DNA from: an uncultured Lachnospiraceae bacterium
Lineage (GTDB): Bacteria; Bacillota; Clostridia; Lachnospirales; Lachnospiraceae
Direction of reading: 5' to 3'
Length of the DNA: 19,368 nucleotides
NCBI GenBank assembly: GCA_902489925.1
Contig: CABUBX010000026.1
Location: forward strand, 1 to 19,368
The first letter of the stretch is position 1; each line of letters begins with the position of its first letter. Of the stretch, positions 1 through 8,421 are shown one piece after another. The position numbers were made by a program, and so were the translations under genes. Below the pieces are notes generated by a model. It did not search any database. It was not told where the DNA came from and saw only the letters and a list, made by a program, of their open reading frames with translations.

Positions 1-3000
1 GTCTTACAGAGGCTTCGGTTCAGGTTGTGCTCAGTGAAGAAAAGCTTTTGAGTCTCAGTGAAAAGCTGACTAAAAAAATTAATGAGAAGTTTGATGAGGC
101 TCAGGGGGAAATTGATGACGGCAAAGATAAGCTGGATGACGGCAAAGAGGCTTTAGAAAACGGAAAAGTAAGCGCTGCCGATAAAATGGCGGAGGCAGAA
201 AATCAGCTGACGGACGGCAAGATAGAGCTTTCGCAGGGTGAGAGTGCTTTGGCAGATAAAAAAGCTCAGCTTGAGCTTGCCGAAAAAGCGATTGAGACGA
301 TGGAGACCGAGCTTTTGGAAGCGGAAAACAATTTGACGGCGCTTGGCGTACAGCTGGAGACGGCAAAGGCTTCCGCAGAGGCGATGAATCAGTCAATTCA
401 GTCGCTGACGATTAAGCTGGAGGAAGCAAAAAAAGCAAAGCAGGAGGTTGAGAGCGAAACCTTCAAGAAAAACTACGAGACGGCTCTTGCCTCAAAGGCA
501 GCTATTGAAGGACAGATTTTGGAGGTGCAGGGCAATGCAGCGCTGACGGAGGAGGAAAAGACGGCGCAGCTTAATGCGCTGAACGGACAGCTTGAACAGG
601 TTTTGTCGCAGATTTCCGGCTATGATACGATACGGGAGACGGCGGCACAGTATGATACGATTGAAGAAAATCTCAAAACACTGACAGCTCAAAAGGTAGA
701 GCTGGATGCTGAGATTGTAAAGCTTGAAACATCTTATAATGCGGCAAAGGCGCTTCTTGGAGATACGTCGGCTGCACATGAAAAGATAGATACAGCTAAA
801 AAGCAGCTGGAGGAGGGAAAGAGTGCCGTTGCCGCGGCGGAGGCTCAGATTGCTTCGGGCAAGCAGACATTGGATGCGGCGATGCATGAACTCAGCAAAA
901 ATAAGGCGCTGGCAACCATTGATATGAGCGTTGCCGAGGCGCAGCTTGCGGCAAGCGAAGCACAGCTTGAAGCAGCGCAGAGCGAGCTTGATAAGACAAA
1001 AGCTTCTGCACTTGAAAATTCAGATATCGGAAAGATGATTACGAAGGAAACTGTGGAGGGCATTTTGACGGCACAGAATTTTTCAATGCCTGCAGGCTAT
1101 GTCACAGAGGACGGCATGAGTTATATGGTGCGTGTCGGCGATAAATTTGAAGACATTGAGGATATGGAAAATCTTGTTATTACCGATTTGTCAAAACAGG
1201 GGCTTGGCGTTATTTATCTTAAAGATGTGGCAGATATTGCTGTGACAGATAATAGCGATGAAGTCTATGCAAAGATGAACGGCAATGCTGCCGTGCTTGT
1301 GTCTGTGGAAAAACAAAACGGTTATTCAACGGCCGATGTGGCAAAACGGGTGCGGGCTTATATGGACTCGGATACACTGAAAGAATACGGTGTGTCGATG
1401 ACAGCGCTGATGGACCAGGGTATCTATATCGACCAGGTTATCAGCTCGGTGCTGACAAACCTCGTTATCGGTGCTTTGCTGGCGATTATTGTGCTGCTTA
1501 TTTTCCTGAAGGATATAAGACCGACATTTGTTATTGCAATTTCAATTCCAATCAGTGTTATCTTTGCGATGACATTAATGTATTTTACAGGCATATCCAT
1601 GAATATAATTTCATTGTCGGGGCTTGCGCTCGGTGTCGGTATGCTTGTAGATAATTCGATTGTTGTTATTGAGAATATTTACAGGCTACGAAGTGAAGGA
1701 AAGCCGGTGAAGGAGGCAGCCATTAACGGCGCAAAACAGGTGACGGGTGCAATTGCAGCCTCAACCTTGACAACAGTGTGTATATGGGCGCCGATTATTT
1801 TTACGGAAGGTCTGACGCGTCAGCTTTTTGTAGACCTTGTGCTGACGATTGCCTACTCACTGATTGCCAGTCTTATTGTTGCACTGACAGTCGTACCGAT
1901 GATGGCTGCCGGACTTTTGAAAACAACCCAGGAAAGAGTGCATCCAATTTTTAATAAAATTTTAAATCGCTATGAAAAGGCGCTTAGATGGTCATTGTCC
2001 CATAGAATTGCTGTAGTCGTTATCACTATCGGGCTTTTGGCTGTGAGCGTCGGCGCCGTTATGGTTCGGGGCATGGAATTTATGGGGGAATCAGATTCTG
2101 ACCAGATTTCTGTTTCCGTAAAACTGGATGAGGATACAACCTTTGATGAAGCTGTGAAAATAGCGGACGAGGTTATGGTGCGCACAGGCAATGTGGAAGG
2201 TGTGGCCGATGTCGGCGTTATGCTTGGCTCGGGGCTAAGCATGATGACTTCCATGGGAAATACGGCAACCGACAGTGTGACGATGTATGTGCTGCTCGAC
2301 GATGCGCGTTCTCAGACAAGTCAGGAGATTGCCGCTGAGATTGAGGCGGCGACAGCGGATATGGACTGTGAGGTAAAGGCGAGCGGTACGACGATGGACA
2401 TGTCAGCTCTTGGCGGGTCAGGCATTACGGTTATGGTTAAGGGGCGCGAGATAGATACATTAAAGCAGATTGCGACAGATATTGCCAAAGAAATGGAAAA
2501 TATCGAGGGTGTCATCAATGTGTCCGACGGCCAGGAAAATCCGGCGCCTGAGCTTCGGGTTTCAATTCGAAAAGAAGAAGCGATGCTGCACCATTTGACA
2601 GTTGCACAGGTTTATCAGCAGCTTTCAGCGGCGCTCTCATCGTCATCAGCGTCCGGTGTCCTTTCAACGGATGAAGAAGACATTAATATTTATGTGTCAG
2701 AGGGTAAAAATCAGGGCATATCAAGAAATGATATTAAAGCTTTTGAGCTGACGTCAAAAGATGCTGCGGGTACAGAGGAAAAGGTTTTACTTTCGGATAT
2801 TGCAGATATTACAGATGATATGGGCTTATCTGCCGTAACAAGAGATGGTGGGGTGCGTTATATCCGCGTTTCATGTGGTGTGGATGATGCGCATAATGCC
2901 ACGCTTGTGTCGAGGGCGTTTAAGGATGCCGTAAAAGACTATGCGCTTCCGGCGGGGTACAGCCTTGAATATTCGGGGGAAAACGAGTCGATTAACGAGG

Positions 3001-3506
3001 CAGTCGGACAGCTTATGCAGCTTTTGGGACTTGGTATTTTGATTATGTATTTGATTATGGTAGCACAGTTTCAGTCACTTTTATCGCCGTTTATCGTTAT
3101 GTTTACGATTCCGCTCGCTTTTACAGGCGGCTTTATCGGTCTGTGGCTGACAGGCAATCGGCTGAGTGTTATTGCACTTGTCGGTTTTGTTATGCTTTGC
3201 GGAATCATAGTAAATAATGGTATTGTCTTTATTGACTATGTGAATCAGCTTCGCCTTGAGGGTGTCTCCAAAAAAGAAGCGCTTGTGATGGCAGGACGGA
3301 CAAGAATGCGTCCGATTCTTATGACGGCGCTCACCACAATCCTTGCCATGTCAACGATGGCTCTTGGTATCGGTGACGGCAGTGATATGGTGCAGCCGAT
3401 GGCTATTGTAACAATCGGCGGTATGATTTACGGTACATTGCTGACAGTGATTGTTGTACCTGTGATATATGATATTTTTCATCGGGAAAAATCAAAACCG
3501 CAGTGA
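1..3506 (+). CDS. RND-family efflux permease with long coiled-coil insert (5' end outside window)
   Basis: Inner-membrane proton-driven efflux pump of the AcrB/MMPL superfamily; substrate unknown. The frame is open from base 3 with no start, so the GTG at 27 is internal. TM1 and the first porter subdomain lie upstream. Numbering from base 27: residues 1-330 are almost entirely charged heptad repeats (pattern DGKxxL), with a break near 165-176. Residues 337-460 resemble the AcrB region around the docking domain (TAQNFSMPAG). TM2-TM6 lie at about 470-650 and carry GLALGVGMLVDNSIVVIEN (532-550), whose Asp542 is in the proton-relay position. TM7 is near 660-682, then a second porter domain (about 685-985). 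The last helices carry GIIVNNGIVFIDYVNQLR and RTRMRPILMTALTTI. The family is certain; the insert is unusual because Gram-positives have no TolC channel to dock. A membrane-fusion partner, if any, would be upstream. The gene ends 22 bases before the next promoter, without a visible terminator. Confidence 0.93.
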   Translation, partial: LTEASVQVVLSEEKLLSLSEKLTKKINEKFDEAQGEIDDGKDKLDDGKEALENGKVSAADKMAEAENQLTDGKIELSQGESALADKKAQLELAEKAIETMETELLEAENNLTALGVQLETAKASAEAMNQSIQSLTIKLEEAKKAKQEVESETFKKNYETALASKAAIEGQILEVQGNAALTEEEKTAQLNALNGQLEQVLSQISGYDTIRETAAQYDTIEENLKTLTAQKVELDAEIVKLETSYNAAKALLGDTSAAHEKIDTAKKQLEEGKSAVAAAEAQIASGKQTLDAAMHELSKNKALATIDMSVAEAQLAASEAQLEAAQSELDKTKASALENSDIGKMITKETVEGILTAQNFSMPAGYVTEDGMSYMVRVGDKFEDIEDMENLVITDLSKQGLGVIYLKDVADIAVTDNSDEVYAKMNGNAAVLVSVEKQNGYSTADVAKRVRAYMDSDTLKEYGVSMTALMDQGIYIDQVISSVLTNLVIGALLAIIVLLIFLKDIRPTFVIAISIPISVIFAMTLMYFTGISMNIISLSGLALGVGMLVDNSIVVIENIYRLRSEGKPVKEAAINGAKQVTGAIAASTLTTVCIWAPIIFTEGLTRQLFVDLVLTIAYSLIASLIVALTVVPMMAAGLLKTTQERVHPIFNKILNRYEKALRWSLSHRIAVVVITIGLLAVSVGAVMVRGMEFMGESDSDQISVSVKLDEDTTFDEAVKIADEVMVRTGNVEGVADVGVMLGSGLSMMTSMGNTATDSVTMYVLLDDARSQTSQEIAAEIEAATADMDCEVKASGTTMDMSALGGSGITVMVKGREIDTLKQIATDIAKEMENIEGVINVSDGQENPAPELRVSIRKEEAMLHHLTVAQVYQQLSAALSSSSASGVLSTDEEDINIYVSEGKNQGISRNDIKAFELTSKDAAGTEEKVLLSDIADITDDMGLSAVTRDGGVRYIRVSCGVDDAHNATLVSRAFKDAVKDYALPAGYSLEYSGENESINEAVGQLMQLLGLGILIMYLIMVAQFQSLLSPFIVMFTIPLAFTGGFIGLWLTGNRLSVIALVGFVMLCGIIVNNGIVFIDYVNQLRLEGVSKKEALVMAGRTRMRPILMTALTTILAMSTMALGIGDGSDMVQPMAIVTIGGMIYGTLLTVIVVPVIYDIFHREKSKPQ

Positions 3507-3528
3507 TGATACACTGAGGCGTCCGCTC

Positions 3529-3556
3529 TTGACAAACCACCGCAAATTGTTATAAT
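3529..3556 (+). promoter_or_regulatory. Sigma-A promoter of the GntR-clpC-radA operon
   Basis: TTGACA at 3529-3534 and TATAAT at 3551-3556 are both perfect consensus, with a 16-base spacer. Transcription should start near 3563. This rules out the ATG at 3557 as the start of the regulator gene, since it would lie upstream of the transcript start. Confidence 0.88.
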
Positions 3557-3569
3557 ATGTGTATAACAA
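3547..3569. promoter_or_regulatory. Candidate operator: inverted repeat across the -10 box
   Basis: TTGTTATA (3547-3554) and TATAACAA (3562-3569) form a perfect 8-bp inverted repeat with a 7-base spacer. It covers the -10 hexamer and the predicted transcription start. GntR-family repressors bind such dyads as dimers and often repress their own operons, so autorepression by the product of the gene at 3620 is the natural inference. Confidence 0.6.
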
Positions 3570-3619
3570 ATGGAACGGTTTCGTATAAGAACATACAAAA
3601 GGAAAGTACAGGTGGTTTT

Positions 3620-4009
3620 ATGATATTAAATATTGACTTTAATAGTGAAGAAGCGATATATATTCAGCTTAGAAACCAGATTGTTATCGGCATTGCCACC
3701 TCTCAGCTGGAGGATGGCGATGCGCTGCCGTCGGTGCGGCAGCTTGCAGAGAATATCGGTATCAATATGCATACGGTCAATAAAGCGTATTCTGTTTTAA
3801 AGCAGGAGGGCTTTGTGAAGCTTGACAGAAGAAAGGGTGCGGTCATTGCACTGGACGTTGATAAGGTTATCGGGATGCAGCGGCTTTCACAAGCGATGCA
3901 GATTATTCTTGCGGAGGCTATGTGCAAGGATATTTCCCGTGATGAGGTGCATGCCCTTGTCAATAAAATATATGATTACTATGAAGGCTCAGATTGCTGC
4001 AGCGACTGA
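3620..4009 (+). CDS. GntR-family transcriptional regulator, YtrA-type (short)
   Basis: 129-residue DNA-binding repressor. Residues 10-78 form the GntR winged helix: the LPSVRQLAENIGINMHTVNK stretch (36-55) holds the recognition helices, followed by AYSVLKQEGF and the wing (KLDRRKGAV). The C-terminal part is only about 50 residues, mostly helical, without a FadR, HutC or aminotransferase ligand domain. That short form is typical of the YtrA subfamily. The start at 3620 is chosen because AGGTGG (3610-3615) precedes it and the longer frame would begin before the transcription start. It is the first gene of an operon; clpC follows after 17 bases. YtrA-type regulators usually accompany ABC transporters, so a Clp ATPase partner is atypical. 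The effector is unknown. The C-terminus has the run SDCCSD. Confidence 0.88.
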   Translation: MILNIDFNSEEAIYIQLRNQIVIGIATSQLEDGDALPSVRQLAENIGINMHTVNKAYSVLKQEGFVKLDRRKGAVIALDVDKVIGMQRLSQAMQIILAEAMCKDISRDEVHALVNKIYDYYEGSDCCSD

Positions 4010-4026
4010 GCCGTCTGGAGGTTTTT

Positions 4027-6471
4027 ATGCAGTATAGATTTACGAAAAGTGCATCAAAGGCTGTCAGTGCCGCAGCAGATGCGGCTCAGGACGCAGGCCA
4101 GCGTTATATCAGCACAGAGCATTTGCTGCTTGGTCTGCTGAGAGCAAAAGACGGACTGGCATCTCAAGTGCTTGTAAAAAATAATGTATCAGAGGAAAAG
4201 CTTATTTTGCTGATTGATTCTCTTGTCGGCGGAGTGGCCGTCGAGGATGAGGGCGAGCCGCTGTTTCTCATTAACTACACACCGAGAAGCCGGCGGGTTC
4301 TTGAGCTGTCTGCGAGAGAAGCGTCGAGGTTTGGGGCAGATAAGATAAGTACAGAGCATTTGCTTATAGCTTTGCTCAATGAAAAGGACTGTGTGGCAGT
4401 AAGATTGCTGACAACGCTCGGTGTGAATATTTCCCGGCTTTACAAGGATATTGTGGCGGCGATGGGCAGTGATGCCGAATATGCGGCTAAGTCTTTAGTT
4501 GGAGGACGGCAGGGGCGGCAGCAGCCTTCGGTTCTTGAGCAGTACACGACCGATTTGACTGATGAAGCTTACGAAGGCCGTCTTGACCCGGTTGTCGGAA
4601 GAACAGATGAAATCGGCCGCATGATTCAGATATTAAGCCGGAGAACGAAAAATAATCCGTGCCTGATGGGTGAACCGGGTGTCGGTAAGACCGCAATTGT
4701 GGAAGGGCTTGCACAGATGATTGCCTTTGGCGATGTGCCGGAGATGATTAAAGATAAGCGGGTGCTGACACTGGATTTGCCGGGGCTGGTTGCCGGTTCA
4801 AAATACAGAGGTGAATTTGAAGAAAGAATCCGTCAGGTGATTGACGAGGTCAGAAGCTGCGGGAATATTCTTTTGTTTATTGATGAACTGCATACAATTA
4901 TCGGTGCCGGTGGCGCTGAGGGGGCGCTGGATGCCTCGAATATTTTGAAGCCTTCCTTAGCCAGAGGCGAAATTCAGGTCATTGGCGCAACCACTATTGA
5001 TGAGTACAGAAAGTACATTGAAAAAGATGCTGCCTTAGAGCGGCGATTTCAGCCGGTGATGGTGGAGGAACCGACAGAGGCTGAGACTGTAGAAATTCTT
5101 AAAGGTCTCCGCCCTGCTTATGAACAGCATCATCATGTGCAGATAAGCGATGAGGCGCTTTTGGAGGCGGCAAGGCTTTCTATGCGTTATATTAATGACC
5201 GCTTTTTGCCGGATAAGGCGATTGATTTGATTGATGAGGCGGCATCCAAAAAACGGATATTTACGGCAGGTGTGCCGCAGGAAGCAAAAGAATTAGAGCG
5301 ACAGATTGCAGAGTTTGCTGAGGCAAAGGAGGCTGCAATAAAGAAGGGCGATTACGAAAAGGCCGGTGAGCTTATGCGTGAGGAAAACAGTCTTAGGCAG
5401 ACGCTTGCGGCCATGGCGGGAAAAGCTTCGGGAAAGAAGGAAAGACGTCTCGCAGTGACGGCAGAAGATATTGCAGGTGTCGTTGCCGACTGGACAAGGA
5501 TTCCGGTAAAGAAGCTTGAAAGTCAGGAGTCAAAAAGGCTTAAAAATCTGGAATCTATTTTGCATAAGCGCGTTGTGGGACAGGAGGAAGCTGTGACTGC
5601 TGTGGCTAAAGCTGTCAGACGGGGGCGTGTCGGACTTAAAGACCCTAAGCGGCCGATTGGCTCGTTTTTGTTTTTGGGACCTACAGGGGTTGGAAAAACA
5701 GAACTTTCAAAGGCGCTTGCAGAGGCTGTGTTTGGCACAGAGGATGCAATTATCAGAGTGGATATGTCCGAATATATGGAAAAACACAGTGTTTCAAAGC
5801 TGATTGGCTCGCCTCCGGGATATGTGGGCTATGAAGAAGGCGGACAGCTCAGTGAAAAGGTAAGAAGAAAGCCGTATTCGGTGCTGCTTTTTGATGAAAT
5901 CGAAAAAGCACACCCGGATGTTTTTAATATTCTTTTGCAGATTCTTGATGACGGTCATGTTACAGATGCAAAGGGACGTAAAATTGATTTTAAAAACACT
6001 GTGATTATTATGACTTCCAATGCGGGGGCTTCAAATATTGTTTCCCCTAAAAAGCTTGGATTTATTGCCGAGGATGATGCAAAAGCAGATTATGCGATGA
6101 TGAAGGATAAGGTGATGAGTGAGGTCAGGGAATTGTTTAAACCGGAGTTTTTAAACCGTATTGATGAGATTATCGTATTCCATTCACTGACTCAAAAACA
6201 CATCGAAAAAATTGTTCACCTGATGCTTGCCGAGCTGTCCGACAGAACAAAGCTTCAGATGAATTTGACTTTGACGGCCTCAAAAACAGCTGTCGAGCAT
6301 CTTGCAAAAGCCGGTTTTGATTCGAAATATGGCGCTCGTCCGCTGCGTCGTGCAATTCAGACAGAGGTCGAGGATGCGCTTGCCGAGGCAATTCTTGACG
6401 GCAGTATAAAGGCGGGGGGCGAGGTCAAAATTTCATGCAAAAAAGGAAAGATTGACTTTTTGATGAAATAA
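4027..6471 (+). CDS. clpC: ClpC-type AAA+ unfoldase (Clp protease ATPase subunit)
   Basis: 814-residue cytoplasmic hexameric unfoldase that feeds proteins to ClpP. The N-domain (1-145) has two Clp-N repeats, each with a TEH motif (E31 and E110). These match the glutamates that bind phosphoarginine in Bacillus ClpC. AAA-1 has Walker A GEPGVGKT (215-222) and Walker B LLFIDE (to E287). A short UVR-like middle domain lies at about 419-461. AAA-2 has Walker A GPTGVGKT (551-558), Walker B VLLFDE (619-624), and a ClpP-docking loop LGF (677-679). The start at 4027 follows GGAGG (4017-4021); the upstream in-frame ATG at 3994 lies inside the regulator gene. The middle domain and LGF loop favour ClpC over ClpB. 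There is no separate promoter, so it should follow the GntR promoter. CtsR boxes, ctsR, mcsA and mcsB are not seen nearby. Confidence 0.96.
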   Translation: MQYRFTKSASKAVSAAADAAQDAGQRYISTEHLLLGLLRAKDGLASQVLVKNNVSEEKLILLIDSLVGGVAVEDEGEPLFLINYTPRSRRVLELSAREASRFGADKISTEHLLIALLNEKDCVAVRLLTTLGVNISRLYKDIVAAMGSDAEYAAKSLVGGRQGRQQPSVLEQYTTDLTDEAYEGRLDPVVGRTDEIGRMIQILSRRTKNNPCLMGEPGVGKTAIVEGLAQMIAFGDVPEMIKDKRVLTLDLPGLVAGSKYRGEFEERIRQVIDEVRSCGNILLFIDELHTIIGAGGAEGALDASNILKPSLARGEIQVIGATTIDEYRKYIEKDAALERRFQPVMVEEPTEAETVEILKGLRPAYEQHHHVQISDEALLEAARLSMRYINDRFLPDKAIDLIDEAASKKRIFTAGVPQEAKELERQIAEFAEAKEAAIKKGDYEKAGELMREENSLRQTLAAMAGKASGKKERRLAVTAEDIAGVVADWTRIPVKKLESQESKRLKNLESILHKRVVGQEEAVTAVAKAVRRGRVGLKDPKRPIGSFLFLGPTGVGKTELSKALAEAVFGTEDAIIRVDMSEYMEKHSVSKLIGSPPGYVGYEEGGQLSEKVRRKPYSVLLFDEIEKAHPDVFNILLQILDDGHVTDAKGRKIDFKNTVIIMTSNAGASNIVSPKKLGFIAEDDAKADYAMMKDKVMSEVRELFKPEFLNRIDEIIVFHSLTQKHIEKIVHLMLAELSDRTKLQMNLTLTASKTAVEHLAKAGFDSKYGARPLRRAIQTEVEDALAEAILDGSIKAGGEVKISCKKGKIDFLMK

Positions 6472-6483
6472 GTATCTTTGGAC

Positions 6484-6512
6484 TAGCTTAAAGACAGAAA
6501 TTAAGGTATAAT
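6484..6512 (+). promoter_or_regulatory. Weak candidate promoter between clpC and the small gene
   Basis: TATAAT at 6507-6512 is a perfect -10 hexamer, but the best -35 at 17-base spacing is TAGCTT (6484-6489), a poor match. It could give secondary transcription of the small gene and radA, leaving a leader of about 90 bases. No convincing structure was found in that leader. Confidence 0.3.
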
Positions 6513-6606
6513 AGATTTATAGAAAAAGGTTGTAAAAAGGCCGTGCTTTGAATACGATTTTTTTCAAGATACAAAAGGCGTAACCTGTTTTAGGAGGAAA
6601 TTGACA

Positions 6607-7017
6607 ATGACAGAAGTAGAAGGATTAATCCGGTCTCAGGATAATGGGGAGTTAAGCTTTGGTAATTATAAATTGGATACAAAGTCTAAAGTATCCGGCT
6701 TTGACCATCTCGGAGACAGCTACAAGGTAAAGACATTTAAGGAGATTACAAAGCTTGAGCGCAATGATTTGTTTGTTTATGAGTCTGTTCCGGGGACAGT
6801 TGTTTTAAACTTTAAGGCGATGGACAGTGAAGTTGAGTTTGATGCGGAGGGCTGTGCCGATACGCAGATTGCTCTCGGACTTGAGCCTGAGCTTGAATAT
6901 AAAGTGTATATTGACGGCGTAAATACGGGCGACGCCGTAACAAATCTTGGCGGAAAGCTTGTGTTTTCAACTGAGCTTAGTGATACACCGAAGCATATCC
7001 GCGTTGTGAAGTTCTGA
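6607..7017 (+). CDS. Conserved small protein of unknown function between clpC and radA
   Basis: 136 residues, acidic, no signal peptide and no membrane helix, so probably cytoplasmic. Composition and spacing suggest mostly beta strands (for example SVPGTVVLNF, EYKVYIDG, GGKLVFS). I see no catalytic motif. I recall close relatives in Lachnospiraceae genomes, sometimes labelled 'endosialidase', but nothing here supports that activity. The start at 6607 is chosen because AGGAGG (6592-6597) is 9 bases upstream; the in-frame TTG at 6601 would be only 3 bases from it. The gene ends one base before radA, so the two are surely co-transcribed and probably translationally coupled. Stable placement between an unfoldase and a recombination ATPase hints at a housekeeping or stress role, but this is inference. 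Confidence 0.85.
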   Translation: MTEVEGLIRSQDNGELSFGNYKLDTKSKVSGFDHLGDSYKVKTFKEITKLERNDLFVYESVPGTVVLNFKAMDSEVEFDAEGCADTQIALGLEPELEYKVYIDGVNTGDAVTNLGGKLVFSTELSDTPKHIRVVKF

Positions 7018-7018
7018 T

Positions 7019-8392
7019 ATGGCTAAGGCAAAAAGTGTCTACTTTTGCCAGGAGTGCGGATATGAGTTAAGCAAATGGATGGGACAGTGTCCTGCCTGCA
7101 AGGCTTGGAACAGCATTGCGGAGGAAACTGTTGTAAAGACACAGACGGGCTCTGGCACTGTGAGAAAAAGTCTCGCGGTGTCAGAGCCCAAAGTGCTTAC
7201 AGACATTGAAATTGCGGAGGATAATCGTATCAGCACCGGCATCGGAGAGTTCGACAGGGTTTTAGGCGGCGGCATCGTGAAAGGCTCGCTCGTACTTGTG
7301 GGCGGTGACCCGGGCATTGGGAAGTCCACATTGCTGCTTCAGATGTGCCGTCATATTTCAGCGACAAATCGTTCGGTTCTTTATATTTCCGGAGAGGAAT
7401 CACTGCAGCAGATTAAGATAAGAGCCGAAAGGCTTGGAAGCTTCGGGAAAAGCCTTCAGCTTTTATGTGAGACAAATTTGAATATTATTGAAGAAACTGT
7501 TTTAAAATACAGGCCGGAGATTGTGATTATTGATTCTATTCAGACGATGTTTAAAGAAGAAGTATCATCGGCGCCGGGCAGTGTCAGCCAGGTGCGTGAA
7601 TCAACAGCTGTGCTTATGCGCCTTGCAAAGGATAACGGCATATCCATTTTTATTGTCGGTCATGTGACAAAGGAGGGCGTTGTGGCAGGCCCCAGAGTGC
7701 TTGAGCATATGGTGGATACGGTACTTTATTTTGAAGGCGAACGCTATGCGTCCTACCGGCTTTTGCGCGCGGTGAAAAACCGTTTCGGTTCAACCAACGA
7801 AATCGGTGTGTTTGAGATGCGCCATGAAGGCCTTTTGGAGGTTGAGAATCCGTCGGAATATATGTTGAACGGAAAACCTTCAGGCGCCAGCGGCTCTGTC
7901 GTGACATGTGCGATGGAGGGAACCCGCCCGATATTGGTAGAAATTCAGGCGCTTGTGTCCCAGACAAATTTTAATATGCCAAAAAGAACGGCGGCGGGAA
8001 CAGATTATAACCGGGTGAATATATTAATGGCTGTGCTTGAAAAGCGACTTAATCTTTCGATGGGAAGCTGTGATGCCTATGTCAATGTGGCAGGCGGTAT
8101 GCGGCTTTTAGAGCCGGCCATTGATTTGGCTATTGTGACAGCTCTTATATCAAGCTACAGCAATAAGGCAATCAGTGAACGGACGATTGTTTTCGGCGAG
8201 GTTGGTCTGACCGGCGAGGTACGTGCCGTCAATATGGCCGAGCAGCGCATTTTTGAGGCGGCAAAGCTTGGATTTTCAACATGCATTGTGCCTAAGGTTA
8301 ATTTAAAGAGTATTAAGACGCGCCCGGATATTGCAGTGATTGGTGTTGAATCCGTCCGTGATGTGATGGGGCTGTTTTCGCGCAAGTATTGA
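7019..8392 (+). CDS. radA: DNA repair protein RadA (Sms), RecA-like branch-migration ATPase
   Basis: 457 residues, the normal RadA length. RadA is a hexameric ATPase that drives branch migration or D-loop extension during recombination and repair with RecA. The N-terminal zinc finger has C10-x2-C13 and C24-x2-C27. Walker A is GGDPGIGKST (95-104). The RadA-specific KNRFG motif is at residues 253-257. The C-terminal third matches the Lon-protease-like domain (NVAGGMRL, GEVGLTGEVR). There is no strong ribosome binding site and the preceding gene stops one base earlier, so translation is probably coupled. radA downstream of clpC is a familiar arrangement in Clostridia. Its stop codon overlaps the -35 box of the next promoter. 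Confidence 0.97.
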   Translation: MAKAKSVYFCQECGYELSKWMGQCPACKAWNSIAEETVVKTQTGSGTVRKSLAVSEPKVLTDIEIAEDNRISTGIGEFDRVLGGGIVKGSLVLVGGDPGIGKSTLLLQMCRHISATNRSVLYISGEESLQQIKIRAERLGSFGKSLQLLCETNLNIIEETVLKYRPEIVIIDSIQTMFKEEVSSAPGSVSQVRESTAVLMRLAKDNGISIFIVGHVTKEGVVAGPRVLEHMVDTVLYFEGERYASYRLLRAVKNRFGSTNEIGVFEMRHEGLLEVENPSEYMLNGKPSGASGSVVTCAMEGTRPILVEIQALVSQTNFNMPKRTAAGTDYNRVNILMAVLEKRLNLSMGSCDAYVNVAGGMRLLEPAIDLAIVTALISSYSNKAISERTIVFGEVGLTGEVRAVNMAEQRIFEAAKLGFSTCIVPKVNLKSIKTRPDIAVIGVESVRDVMGLFSRKY

Positions 8393-8417
8393 CTTTTTAA
8401 GAAAAAAAATATATAAT
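8389..8417 (+). promoter_or_regulatory. Sigma-A promoter of the oligoendopeptidase operon
   Basis: TTGACT (8389-8394, overlapping the radA stop codon) and TATAAT (8412-8417) with an ideal 17-base spacer. The predicted start is near 8423, giving a leader of about 85 bases. The -10 region TATAATATGTGT is identical over 12 bases to the GntR operon promoter. Confidence 0.85.
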
Positions 8418-8421
8418 ATGT

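Noticed and set aside
27..29. GTG at 27 as the start of the RND gene
   Set aside because: The frame is open back to base 3, and the protein lacks TM1 and the first porter part that every RND permease has, so the gene begins outside the window.
3557..3619. ATG at 3557 as start of the GntR regulator
   Set aside because: It abuts the -10 box and lies before the predicted transcription start; the 21 extra residues do not resemble the family, and 3620 has a proper ribosome binding site.
3994..4026. ATG at 3994 as start of clpC
   Set aside because: It lies inside the regulator gene without a ribosome binding site; MQYRFTKSA at 4027 matches the normal ClpC N-terminus and follows GGAGG.
7650..7967. 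Reverse-strand reading frame inside radA, and similar minus-strand frames elsewhere
   Set aside because: These are antisense shadows of well-supported genes, without ribosome binding sites or recognisable domains.
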